Source of the DNA: CAUJGP01 sp964612425
GTDB taxonomy: Bacteria > Bdellovibrionota > Bdellovibrionia > Bdellovibrionales > Bdellovibrionaceae
Assembly: GCA_964612425.1 (NCBI GenBank)
Contig: CAZTDX010000045.1
Location: forward strand, 1 to 29,627
DNA: 29,627 nt
Reading direction: 5' to 3'
The position numbers were made by a program, and so were the translations under genes. Within the stretch, counting starts at the first letter, position 1. Each line of letters begins with the position of its first letter. Positions 1 through 8,105 of the stretch are shown in pieces. A model generated the notes under the pieces. It saw only the letters and a program-made list of their open reading frames with translations. It made no database searches and had not been told where the DNA came from.

Positions 1-1211
1 AAGAGGCAGGAATGACTTTTATCGGACCCACAGTTCAAAATATTGAATCCATGGGAGATAAACTTGCGGCAAAATCCTTAATGAAAAAAGCAGAAGTTCC
101 AACGGTACCTGGAAGTGATGGCCCCGTTGAAACATTAGAAGAAGCACAGGCGGTAATTAAAAAAATTGGATTTCCAGTCATTATCAAAGCCTCCGCTGGT
201 GGCGGTGGTAAGGGCATGCGAGTGGTTCGTAAAGAGCAAGAACTTGAGAGTGCGTTTCGCGCGTGTCGCTCTGAGGGAGCAAATTATTTTGGTGATGGTA
301 CGGTATACATTGAACGTTTTGTGACTGATCCGAAACACATTGAGATTCAAGTGTTTGGAGATAAACATGGTAATGTTGTTCATTTATTTGAGCGCGAATG
401 TTCTGTTCAACGTCGACATCAAAAAATTATCGAAGAAGCCCCGAGCCCATCATTAACTCCCGCATTACGAGATAAAATGGGTGCAGCTGCTGTAAGAGCG
501 GCTAAACTCATTAATTATGTTGGAGCGGGAACGCTTGAATTTATTTTTGATAATCAAACTAAAGAATTTTTCTTTATGGAGATGAACACGCGACTTCAAG
601 TGGAGCATCCGATCACTGAATTAACGACAGGGCTTGATTTAGTTCGCGAACAATTAATGGTGGCTATGGGTCATCCATTGAGCGTGAAGCAAGCTGATAT
701 TGTTCAAAAAGGACATGCTATTGAAGTGAGAGTATGCGCTGAGGACCCGATCACATTCAAGCCGAGTCCGGGTTTGATTCGAGCGTGTCGTCACCCGCAA
801 GGACCATTTCTCAGAGTAGACTCTTATATTTATCCTGGCTATGAAGTTCCTATCTACTATGACCCCATGATGGCCAAAATCATTACCTGGGGAGAAAATC
901 GCGAAGAAGCTGTCAGACGTATGCAACGCTCACTCACGGAATTTATTTTAACGGGTGTGAAATCCAATATTGTTTTGCATAAAACCATTTTAGCTCATCC
1001 ACAGTTTTTAGATGGTTCCTATACAACACAATTTATTGAGCGTAATTTTCAAGTAGAAGAGCCAGAACTCTTTAAACAAGTCGATGATCGCGTCTTTTTA
1101 ATTGCCGCGGCTATTACGGCTTATCAAGATCGTAAATCTAAAGATGTGCGACAACTGAATCTTGTCAGTCATTGGAAAAAAATCGGTCGTAAGTTGATGA
1201 TGAGGGTTTAA
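1..1211 (+). CDS. Biotin carboxylase subunit of an acyl-CoA carboxylase (5' partial)
   Basis: ATP-grasp enzyme that carboxylates biotin on a carrier protein, feeding acetyl-CoA or propionyl/methylcrotonyl-CoA carboxylation. The frame is already open at base 3 (E-A-G-M-T-F-I-G-P), so roughly the first 100 residues, the N-terminal biotin carboxylase subdomain, lie outside the window; the ATG at 12 is internal. Visible motifs are the glycine-rich ATP loop KASAGGGGKGMRVV, the CSVQRRHQK segment and the signature EMNTRLQVEHPITE. After the usual biotin carboxylase end (FIERNF) there is a tail of about 50 residues that AccC of E. coli lacks; such a tail occurs in long acyl-CoA carboxylase alpha chains. 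The carrier gene starts one base after the stop, so the two are surely co-transcribed. I read the pair as a split alpha subunit; a true accC of fatty-acid synthesis is the alternative. Confidence 0.93.
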   Translation, partial: EAGMTFIGPTVQNIESMGDKLAAKSLMKKAEVPTVPGSDGPVETLEEAQAVIKKIGFPVIIKASAGGGGKGMRVVRKEQELESAFRACRSEGANYFGDGTVYIERFVTDPKHIEIQVFGDKHGNVVHLFERECSVQRRHQKIIEEAPSPSLTPALRDKMGAAAVRAAKLINYVGAGTLEFIFDNQTKEFFFMEMNTRLQVEHPITELTTGLDLVREQLMVAMGHPLSVKQADIVQKGHAIEVRVCAEDPITFKPSPGLIRACRHPQGPFLRVDSYIYPGYEVPIYYDPMMAKIITWGENREEAVRRMQRSLTEFILTGVKSNIVLHKTILAHPQFLDGSYTTQFIERNFQVEEPELFKQVDDRVFLIAAAITAYQDRKSKDVRQLNLVSHWKKIGRKLMMRV

Positions 1212-1212
1212 C

Positions 1213-1734
1213 ATGTATTTTGAATCTGAAATAAATGGAAAAAAATTTAAAGTTGATGTCGCTGAGACTAAAATTCATTGGAAAATAGCCCTTCAAGAAG
1301 AAGGGAAGGATTGGGAATTTCATGAGGTAAGTAAAACGGATTTTAAAAAGGCAGAGGCTTATATTAGTTTTCTGTTTCGCGGCTCATCCTACTTAATAGA
1401 TGTTACTGGTAGTGATACGGATTACACGGTTTACACGAGAGGCTCTTACCGTGCGGTAAAAATCTTTAATGATGAAATGCTTTTACATCGAAGTTTAAAA
1501 AATCCAGGAGGAATGGGGCAGGATCGCGAATTAAAAGCCGGCATGCCTGGAAAAATAATTGAAATCTTTGTTAACCCTGGAGACAAGATTAAATTCAACA
1601 AACCTATTCTCATCATGGAAGCCATGAAAATGGAAAATGAAATGCGGGCGGCCTCTGATTGTGTTGTAAAAGAGATTTGCGTTAAACAAGGTGATAGCGT
1701 TGAATCGGGAGCTGTGCTCATTAAGTTTGAGTAG
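1213..1734 (+). CDS. Biotin carboxyl carrier protein with biotinyl-tether-like N-terminus
   Basis: Carries covalent biotin between the carboxylase half-reactions. The C-terminal 70 residues are a biotinyl/lipoyl domain with the biotinylation motif EAMKME; the acceptor lysine is residue 139 of 173. Residues 1-100 are not the Ala/Pro-rich linker of AccB; they resemble the beta-rich tether domain found between biotin carboxylase and carrier in propionyl- and methylcrotonyl-CoA carboxylase alpha chains (segment LIDVTGSDTDYTVYTRGSYR). The start is one base after the upstream stop, with a GATGAGG ribosome site inside the upstream gene's end. The 3' end overlaps the convergent tatC by 14 bases. The biotinyl domain is certain; which acyl-CoA is used cannot be told without the carboxyltransferase subunit, which is not in the window. 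Confidence 0.92.
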   Translation: MYFESEINGKKFKVDVAETKIHWKIALQEEGKDWEFHEVSKTDFKKAEAYISFLFRGSSYLIDVTGSDTDYTVYTRGSYRAVKIFNDEMLLHRSLKNPGGMGQDRELKAGMPGKIIEIFVNPGDKIKFNKPILIMEAMKMENEMRAASDCVVKEICVKQGDSVESGAVLIKFE

Positions 1735-2473
1735 TGTTTCGGCGACGTTCAAAGATCCCAACAGCAATCACGGAAACTTCATACAACAAAGCGAGAGGGA
1801 CCAAGAGCAATAGCATTGTGATTGCGTCAGGTGAAGGAGTAACAAGTCCTGAAAAAATAGATAAGAGAACAATCGCATACCGTCGCTTCTCTTTAAGAAA
1901 CGACTGAGAAATGATGCCAAACATTCCTAAAATTACTAAAATGAGTGGTAATTCAAAGGCAACGCCAAAGGCGAGATGAATCGTAATGAAAAAAGAAAGA
2001 TACTCATCAATAGTGATCATTGGCTGATCTACAGTACCACCAAAATTAAGTAAAAATTCAAAAGTCACAGGAAGAACAGCAAAATAACAAAGTAAAATTC
2101 CAATGGTAAATAAGAGAACTGCAGAAAATAAAAATCCTAATGTGTATCGGCGTTCGTTTTTATACAATCCTGGAGCAATAAATTGCCAAATCTGATAAAA
2201 CCAAACAGGTGAAGAAAGTATAACACCACTAAAAATGGCAATTTTTACATGAGCCATAAATTTATCCATGGGAGCCGTAAAGACAAGGCCCATATTTTTC
2301 AGGTAAGGGACAATGGGGCTTCGAATGATATCAAATATTTTTTCACTAAAGGAATAGCTTAGTAAACCTGCGATTAAAATAAATATTGATGCGCGAATCA
2401 GGCGCACGCGTAATTCAGTTAGATGCTCTACAAGGCTCTGGTTTTTTTGATCAATTTCTTCACCGAACTTCAC
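1721..2473 (-). CDS. tatC: Sec-independent protein translocase TatC
   Basis: Multi-pass inner-membrane receptor of the twin-arginine translocation system, which recognises RR signal peptides and exports folded proteins. The product is 250 residues, the normal size, with six hydrophobic segments. It opens with the TatC N-terminal pattern SLVEHLTELRVRLIR and has the diagnostic segment YQIWQFIAPGLYKNERR, including the conserved Phe and Glu of the first periplasmic/cytoplasmic loops. The start is GTG and overlaps the stop of the upstream tatB as GTGA, implying translational coupling. The C-terminal tail RRRNTTQT runs into the convergent carrier-protein gene with a 14-base overlap. Confidence 0.96.
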   Translation of the reverse strand: MKFGEEIDQKNQSLVEHLTELRVRLIRASIFILIAGLLSYSFSEKIFDIIRSPIVPYLKNMGLVFTAPMDKFMAHVKIAIFSGVILSSPVWFYQIWQFIAPGLYKNERRYTLGFLFSAVLLFTIGILLCYFAVLPVTFEFLLNFGGTVDQPMITIDEYLSFFITIHLAFGVAFELPLILVILGMFGIISQSFLKEKRRYAIVLLSIFSGLVTPSPDAITMLLLLVPLALLYEVSVIAVGIFERRRNTTQT

Positions 2474-2742
2474 GATTGCGTATCCTCTTTTTTATCTGGT
2501 TCCGTATTCGTAGTGGGTGAAGCTTCAGCTTTAGCGGAAGGTTCTTCAATTTTTGGTTTAACGTCAGGTTGGGTAAAGTTCTTTGGATTTGTAATAGTGC
2601 TTGTAAGGTCTTCGCTTGCTCTTTTAAGTTCATTCAGGGCTCGCCCAAGGGCTCTTGCAATTTCTGGAAGCTGCTTTGGGCCAATAAAAATAAGGGCAAT
2701 AATCGAGATCAAAATTATTTCCGAAAATCCCAAATTAAACAC
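2470..2742 (-). CDS. tatB: Twin-arginine translocase subunit TatB (TatA/B family)
   Basis: Single-span membrane partner of TatC. I place the start at the GTG at 2742 (M-F-N-L-G-F-S-E), giving 90 residues. The reading frame is open to 2802, but that longer start would lie upstream of the predicted -10 element, and GAAAGGG stands 6 bases before the GTG. The beginning FNLGFSEIILI with an early glutamate, and GPKQLPEIAR at the hinge (Gly-Pro instead of the Phe-Gly of TatA), point to TatB. A transmembrane helix (about residues 5-20), an amphipathic helix (25-50) and a charged Pro/Glu/Lys-rich tail follow. It overlaps tatC by 4 bases. A database may simply label it TatA/TatE; no separate tatA is present here. 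Confidence 0.9.
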   Translation of the reverse strand: MFNLGFSEIILISIIALIFIGPKQLPEIARALGRALNELKRASEDLTSTITNPKNFTQPDVKPKIEEPSAKAEASPTTNTEPDKKEDTQS

Positions 2743-2790
2743 AGTGGCCCTTTCAGCATGAGAAATTAAAAAGTAAGTTTTGCGAACTAA

Positions 2791-2820
2791 AGTATAGTCC
2801 AATATTTACGTTTTAGTCTA
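2791..2820 (-). promoter_or_regulatory. Putative promoter of tatB-tatC
   Basis: On the minus strand TAGACT (2815-2820) and TATACT (2791-2796) are separated by 18 bases, a sigma70-like pair with a 4/6 match at -35 and a 5/6 match at -10. Transcription would start near 2784, leaving a leader of about 40 bases before the GTG of tatB. This supports the short tatB start. Confidence 0.45.
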
Positions 2821-2835
2821 GTGGATTACTTAAAT

Positions 2836-3453
2836 TTAATGACCCGTTAATTTTTTAAGATTGGTACTCCAAGGAGCAAACACTCCCAGAGTTTCCAGTT
2901 TTTGCTTGGCAAGATTGGACCCAGTTCGAAGATATGTTTCGTAGAGCCTGAGAATACCTTTATCTGTACTAACAAAGGCATCGTGACTAATGACCACGAG
3001 AACTTCTACAAAATCAAGAAAACGAGTCGACATTTCTTCAAAAATTAATTTCAAATTTGAATTTGAGTGACTAGCAAGAGTTTTATAAGCAGAAACGCCC
3101 ATGGAATGGTAATAGTCTAGATCCACTAAGCTACGATTGAGCGACTCAGAAAAGAAACCCGAAATATACAAAGTTCGATCGCCTAATTTTTTTAATAATT
3201 CCTTTTGAGTTGTTGGCTCAGCATTCTGTGCAGTTAGCCAGAGCTCTGCGAGAGTTTGTGGATTGCGATTCCCTTGATCATCGAACTCTGGTTCATGAAG
3301 ATTTCTTGCATCGACATAATGTGTGAGCATTTTGGCGAGATATTGGATAATGTGATTACCAACTTCGACGCCTCTTTTTTCGACGCCTTGTTTTACTAAA
3401 TGGTTAAAATAATCTGCACCTGACTGGATTATCATAGATTGGTCTGATGTCAT
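2836..3453 (-). CDS. Conserved helical protein of unknown function
   Basis: A 205-residue soluble protein, predicted mostly alpha-helical, with no signal peptide or membrane span. I recognise no enzymatic motif. The segment GDRTLYISGFFSESLNRS followed by DLDYYHSMGVSAYKTLA resembles hypothetical proteins I associate with myxobacteria and Bdellovibrio relatives, but I cannot name a family. The start is well supported: GAGGT lies 8 bases before the ATG. It is separated from the tat promoter by only 15 bases and is divergent from the receiver/cNMP gene across a 287-base intergenic region that contains a perfect inverted repeat. Function is left open. Confidence 0.8.
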   Translation of the reverse strand: MTSDQSMIIQSGADYFNHLVKQGVEKRGVEVGNHIIQYLAKMLTHYVDARNLHEPEFDDQGNRNPQTLAELWLTAQNAEPTTQKELLKKLGDRTLYISGFFSESLNRSLVDLDYYHSMGVSAYKTLASHSNSNLKLIFEEMSTRFLDFVEVLVVISHDAFVSTDKGILRLYETYLRTGSNLAKQKLETLGVFAPWSTNLKKLTGH

Positions 3454-3553
3454 AGAATTCTACCTCATTCTAGTCGAGAGGCTCCTTCCTCCCTCTTCTC
3501 TTCGGTCATTTTACTACAAACTTAAGACAAAAGTGTTAAATTATTCTTTTTTG

Positions 3554-3576
3554 ATACATAAATAGAAATTATGTAT
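3554..3576. promoter_or_regulatory. Perfect inverted repeat in divergent intergenic region
   Basis: ATACATAA (3554-3561) and TTATGTAT (3569-3576) form an exact 8-base inverted repeat with a 7-base spacer. It lies about 100 bases upstream of the minus-strand 205-residue gene and 165 bases upstream of the receiver/cNMP gene. The shape fits a dimeric repressor or activator site, but the sequence is AT-rich, so chance is possible. The rest of 3454-3740 shows no gene. Confidence 0.3.
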
Positions 3577-3740
3577 AAAATTTTCTTAAAGATAAACAGA
3601 AGCAGTGTAATTACCTATATTTAGGTTACCTTTATTAAGGGGTTTTGATTAAATCGAGCTTTTGATTTACTTTGGTATAGGGTCCTGGAGTTCGAACATC
3701 GAATTCTTGTCACCACTGAGTTATGCTGCCATGATTAATT

Positions 3741-4502
3741 ATGGTTGAAAATTTAGAGCAGCGTAAATTATTTTTAGTTGTTAGTGGTTCCAATGAGACT
3801 CGAGTGAGACTTTCTGAATTAATAGATATTCATATTTCTCAATCAGTTATTTTTACGGCGCAAGATGGGTCAGAGGCTATTTTAAAATTGGAAAATGCAC
3901 CACCACATGTTTTGCTGATTGATCCTAACCTCAACAAAACAAATGGATGGCAAGTGATCAGTCATCTTTTGGGTGAGCGTAAATATAAAGAAACAGCGAT
4001 TATTATTTTATCACCACCTCCCGATCAGGAACGATTTACTGATGAGGTCGTTGTTGGTAGGGTACAGTATATTGATCCCAGTGCAGAGCTTGAGTTATTA
4101 AAAGGATTTGCAAAAGCATTAAATTATGTTGCTAAGGGCGAAGTGGCAGAATTTTATCTTCGTTTTCTAGCAGTTGGTGACATGCTTATTCATGAAGGGG
4201 AAAAAGCGTACTTTGTTTATCTGGTCAAACGAGGTCGTCTGCGTGCTTTTACAATTAGAGAGGATCGTGAAATTGAAATTGGCTTAATTAACGAGGGCGA
4301 GTTTGTTGGAGAAATGGCTTATATCAACAATGAGCCACGTTCAGCCAATGTCATGGCAACGACTGATTGTGAACTTATCGAAATTCCAATAGATCACCTC
4401 GATCAGCTTTTATTTCAAAAACCAGCATGGTCAAAAGCGCTTATGATAACACTTTCAAAACGTGTAAAGCGAGTTAATGATCTGCTCCGCAAGGCAAAGT
4501 AA
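3741..4502 (+). CDS. Degenerate receiver domain fused to cyclic-nucleotide-binding domain
   Basis: Two-domain, 253-residue soluble signalling protein with no output domain. Residues 8-130 follow a response-regulator receiver fold, with an aspartate (D61, in LLIDPNL) at the phosphorylation position. The usual N-terminal acidic pair is replaced (FLVVSGSN) and the conserved beta5 lysine is missing (YIDPSAE instead of x-K-P). It is therefore probably not phosphorylated normally. Residues 137-250 are a cNMP-binding domain; the phosphate-binding cassette GEFVGEMAYINNEPRSANV (187-205) has the key Glu191, Arg200, Ser201 and Ala202, so it should still bind cAMP or cGMP. There is no helix-turn-helix, so it is unlikely to be a CRP-type DNA binder. 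The start has no clear ribosome site, and the exact ATG is uncertain. Confidence 0.88.
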   Translation: MVENLEQRKLFLVVSGSNETRVRLSELIDIHISQSVIFTAQDGSEAILKLENAPPHVLLIDPNLNKTNGWQVISHLLGERKYKETAIIILSPPPDQERFTDEVVVGRVQYIDPSAELELLKGFAKALNYVAKGEVAEFYLRFLAVGDMLIHEGEKAYFVYLVKRGRLRAFTIREDREIEIGLINEGEFVGEMAYINNEPRSANVMATTDCELIEIPIDHLDQLLFQKPAWSKALMITLSKRVKRVNDLLRKAK

Positions 4503-4721
4503 AAGAGACTGCTGAATAAAGCCTTCAGTTTGCCGGGGAATTCAATATTTGAAATCAGTGCGACAAAAGCAAACTTCTCCCGAATTGTCAAAAATAAGAC
4601 TGTGCGTTCAAAACTTCTACACCAAATATAAAACGAGTTTTGGTGAAATCATGATATGCGCTAATTAAATAAAATTAAATTACAAATCAGCGAGCATGAA
4701 AATTGCACTAAGTAAATATTC

Positions 4722-7700
4722 ATGAAGCTTATATTTAGAATTTTTTTATCTTTGATTATTATAAACTCGAATTATATTAGAGCGAATACAATACCGAATG
4801 TCGAGAGAGAAACTGCTAAAACGGAATCAAGCTCTGAAATTGCTGCTTTTAATGAAGGAGAGTTTAAATCATACGTTGAATCCAAGGCTATTCCTCCAGA
4901 TTGGTTTCATTTAATTGGACAAAAATTGACTTTGAATAATCAAAACTATTCTTTAATTCAGTTAGGAGAGTCTCCCCTTAGTATTTTTTATACGGATTTA
5001 AAGTTAGGCGTGGAAGGAAGTAATTTTACCATAATTGGATATAATAATGGAGTTGAGGTAGCCCGCCACACATTTGTTGATCTTAATGTTCACTCTTTTC
5101 AAATGGATGCAGAGATGCTGGTTCTTGCGACAAAAGAGGGAAAAATACATGCTATCGACATGGTTTATCTTAAGAAAAATTTATTTAAAGGACCAATACC
5201 AGTTTATCAGAATTTGATAAGTGACTCTGAATTTAAAGAGCCTTTCAAAATGAATTTTTGGACTCGCGGAGTGAGCCCTAGTATAATTGAAAATATAAGT
5301 GATGATTCAAAATCGATATTTCCACACAATCGACAGGGTGAAATATATTTTAAAGCAGGAGATCTGATTTTACACCGAGGTGAAGGAAATAATGATAAGG
5401 CTTTTTCCATTCTTTCAAGAGAAGTCTTATTAAAAGAAATGGTTGTGCAGTCTGAAAAGTTATTGGTTACGGCATCGCTCTTTTCACCAGAAGTTTTTGA
5501 AAAAATAGATCCACAGTTAATACAAAAACTAGCTACTGTTTTTGACCCGAAAGCAATATCAATTGATGATGTATCACGCGAGGCGATTCGTGCTGTACCA
5601 AGTTCGTCATTAGAAAAACTTTATAATCAAATAAATCAATTGGCAACATCTGACAGAGATATCGATAAGGCGACCCTCGATGAGTGGATTAAATCATATA
5701 GGATTCTTCAACAAGAAGCTTCGAGAAAAAATATTATTTTGGAGCCAAATCAAGATCTAAGTTCCGTTTGGCAAGAGTTAATGAAATCACATTTAGATGC
5801 AAATAAAGAAACAATTCAACAGCCAGGTTTTTTTAAAAAATACGGTATGGCGTTAGCCATTCTGTCAGGAATCAGTATTGGAGCTGGTTCTCTATATCTT
5901 ATGGAAGTCAAACCCGTTTTGTTAGCAATTGATTATCTTTATAATCATGCTGTACCACCCATTTTAAAAGTGCCCGAATATCGATTTCCACTTCTTGCTA
6001 GCGTTACTGCGCTGGTTTCAATTATCCCATTGGTGCAACTTGTAGCTTGGATGTCGCCTTACATGATGAAAGCTGTAGCAAGATCTCTTCAGCTGAGTTC
6101 AAAGAATCTAGCTGATAAGATGTTTGCCATAGCTAATAAGTGGTCGGAAATGAACACCTGGCAAAGATTAGTGACGTTTGGAGCCAGAGCTCAAAGTGGC
6201 CTTACGATTTCATTTTGGAATCATATCGCATCTATATTACGCCAACCACAATTTTTTAGAACTTTGAAATCAGGAATGAATCCATTTTCTTTGATTAATG
6301 CAGAAAGTTCTTTAGGAAAAAAATTAAATTTGGAAAAAGATTTGTTTTTTGGAATTAATAATCCTTTTGCGAAAAAAGAAGACTTAGAAAAAACAGCGAT
6401 GATGCAACAACAAGCGGCTCAAGTGGTAGGACAAGAAAAGTTACAGGCTCGATTTGCTGCCTTTCAACTTGTAGCATTAATTCTCTATCAAAATAAAAAA
6501 ATCGACCCAGTGACTCTCCGTGAGCTATTTGAAGGAGAGTTAAAGGGAGTCAATTCACAACTTTCGGAGTATCAAAATCTGACTCAAGATCAAAAAAAGG
6601 AGTGGCTAGCTTTAACTGAAATTATTTCAAAAGATTGGATTCAATCCGTGCGTAGTAAAGGGAAATTATTTGAACAAGTTTCTCCGGAGGAATTTTTGAT
6701 TTTGTTTAAGGTTGCACTCAAAAAAATCGATCGCTTTCAAAACGCCTCATTATTAAATGAGCGCTATCTTATATTCAAAGATCAAGCAAATCGATATCTC
6801 AAACAGTTTGGACAGAATACAATATTACTTGGAGTGGAAGATGGCCAATTTTTGGGAAAAGTTTATGCAAATACATCTACCTCAAAACAAGTTAAACAGG
6901 TTTTTGAGAGTGATCATCTCATTTCCGCAATCTACCCACCCTTTTGGGGAGATAGGGCAAATCCCAACAAAGCCACAGTTCCTGGTGGTGCTGAGGACGG
7001 ATCTGATAGGAACCTTCTAACCTTTCGCCCCAAAGACGGCTCACTATCAAACCTTTATACCAATCCAGAGCACATGATGGATATTTGGATAAACGTTGCC
7101 GCGCACTTTTTTGGTGGAGCCTCTCGGTATATTTTGCTCTACCAAAAAGAACCACCAACGAGTGAAACCAAGTACCAACCCATAGAGCATTTATCTATTC
7201 AGCAAACACATGAAAATGAATCCGCATTAAAAGGAACAAAAAATTGGATTTTAAATGCAGCAGACACTCGTCAATCAGCATTGGGAGACTTCTATATAAA
7301 AACATTAAAGAAACAAATCAGTACAATTCAAGCTGGGCTTATTTTGGGTGTAACTTTCCGGATGATTTCACTCGATCCAACTATAGAGTTTGCAGTGACA
7401 AGTTGGTATTTGTTTTTTGTCGCTGGGGTTTGGTCTTACGCCTGGCCTTGGACCATTATTGGGCAAGGGAATCATCTGGAAAATGAAAGACTGAATGGCC
7501 AGGCAAAGCGGTTATTGGATATCCAAATAAAATTATCACAAGCGTTGAGGTTTGGGGAGTTCACGAAGATAGTTCCTCTAACTCGTGAGTTAAACGAATT
7601 ATATTCAAGCGATTCAAGCAGAAAGCAAAGGCTAATAGAAATTCTTGGAATGGAGCCAACTGATCATAGCAGCAATGAATATTCAGATTGGTCTAGAAAG

Positions 7701-8060
7701 TTATTGCAATACTCGGAGTCATCGCCACCCTTTGCGACAAAACCAAATCCTATTCCAAGTTGGATTGCTACCTGGACGGGAGCAATTACGACAACCATGA
7801 TGGCAATCTCATTAGGTGTGTTTAGTTTAGATCCAAGCAATTTAACTTTATCAACATTACTATTTGAAACAGCAAAGGCAGGAGCGCTTTATACAGCTTC
7901 GTACTATTTAATTGGAAAGTCTGGTTTTGCATCTCATCTTCTAAACAATCTGAGCCAAATCGTTGAGTACTACAAAGTTAAAAAATCTTTTGAAAAGAAT
8001 GGCAAAGAGATATCAAAGAATTTAGGTGCTGGAGTTTGTCGTCAAATTTTTAAATTCTGA
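4722..8060 (+). CDS. Large exported multi-pass membrane protein, unknown function
   Basis: Unrecognised 1112-residue protein. An N-terminal signal peptide (about residues 1-21, ending IRAN) is followed by a soluble region of about 350 residues, with beta-rich sequence around 75-150 and helices after 230. A pair of hydrophobic segments (about 375-395 and 422-444) precedes a helical region (450-700). A conserved-looking polar stretch follows (740-800, including YPPFWGDRANPNK and PGGAEDGSDRNLLTF). Two further hydrophobic pairs lie at about 868-912 and 1012-1064. It has a single cysteine near the end (C1106). No catalytic motif is evident. The layout suggests an inner-membrane protein with large periplasmic domains. 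It is followed 45 bases later by another exported protein, likely in the same transcript. The reading frame is intact and large; only the function is unknown. Confidence 0.85.
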   Translation: MKLIFRIFLSLIIINSNYIRANTIPNVERETAKTESSSEIAAFNEGEFKSYVESKAIPPDWFHLIGQKLTLNNQNYSLIQLGESPLSIFYTDLKLGVEGSNFTIIGYNNGVEVARHTFVDLNVHSFQMDAEMLVLATKEGKIHAIDMVYLKKNLFKGPIPVYQNLISDSEFKEPFKMNFWTRGVSPSIIENISDDSKSIFPHNRQGEIYFKAGDLILHRGEGNNDKAFSILSREVLLKEMVVQSEKLLVTASLFSPEVFEKIDPQLIQKLATVFDPKAISIDDVSREAIRAVPSSSLEKLYNQINQLATSDRDIDKATLDEWIKSYRILQQEASRKNIILEPNQDLSSVWQELMKSHLDANKETIQQPGFFKKYGMALAILSGISIGAGSLYLMEVKPVLLAIDYLYNHAVPPILKVPEYRFPLLASVTALVSIIPLVQLVAWMSPYMMKAVARSLQLSSKNLADKMFAIANKWSEMNTWQRLVTFGARAQSGLTISFWNHIASILRQPQFFRTLKSGMNPFSLINAESSLGKKLNLEKDLFFGINNPFAKKEDLEKTAMMQQQAAQVVGQEKLQARFAAFQLVALILYQNKKIDPVTLRELFEGELKGVNSQLSEYQNLTQDQKKEWLALTEIISKDWIQSVRSKGKLFEQVSPEEFLILFKVALKKIDRFQNASLLNERYLIFKDQANRYLKQFGQNTILLGVEDGQFLGKVYANTSTSKQVKQVFESDHLISAIYPPFWGDRANPNKATVPGGAEDGSDRNLLTFRPKDGSLSNLYTNPEHMMDIWINVAAHFFGGASRYILLYQKEPPTSETKYQPIEHLSIQQTHENESALKGTKNWILNAADTRQSALGDFYIKTLKKQISTIQAGLILGVTFRMISLDPTIEFAVTSWYLFFVAGVWSYAWPWTIIGQGNHLENERLNGQAKRLLDIQIKLSQALRFGEFTKIVPLTRELNELYSSDSSRKQRLIEILGMEPTDHSSNEYSDWSRKLLQYSESSPPFATKPNPIPSWIATWTGAITTTMMAISLGVFSLDPSNLTLSTLLFETAKAGALYTASYYLIGKSGFASHLLNNLSQIVEYYKVKKSFEKNGKEISKNLGAGVCRQIFKF

Positions 8061-8105
8061 TGAGAAGTTCAATAAAGCATATTTTGGCTAGGAAAGAGTA
8101 TTATT

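Noticed and set aside
2743..2802. Longer tatB start at 2802
   Set aside because: The added residues precede the normal TatB N-terminus and the start lies upstream of the likely -10 element.
4503..4540. Possible terminator CTGAA-N7-TTCAG after the receiver/cNMP gene
   Set aside because: The stem is only 5-6 pairs with no T tract.
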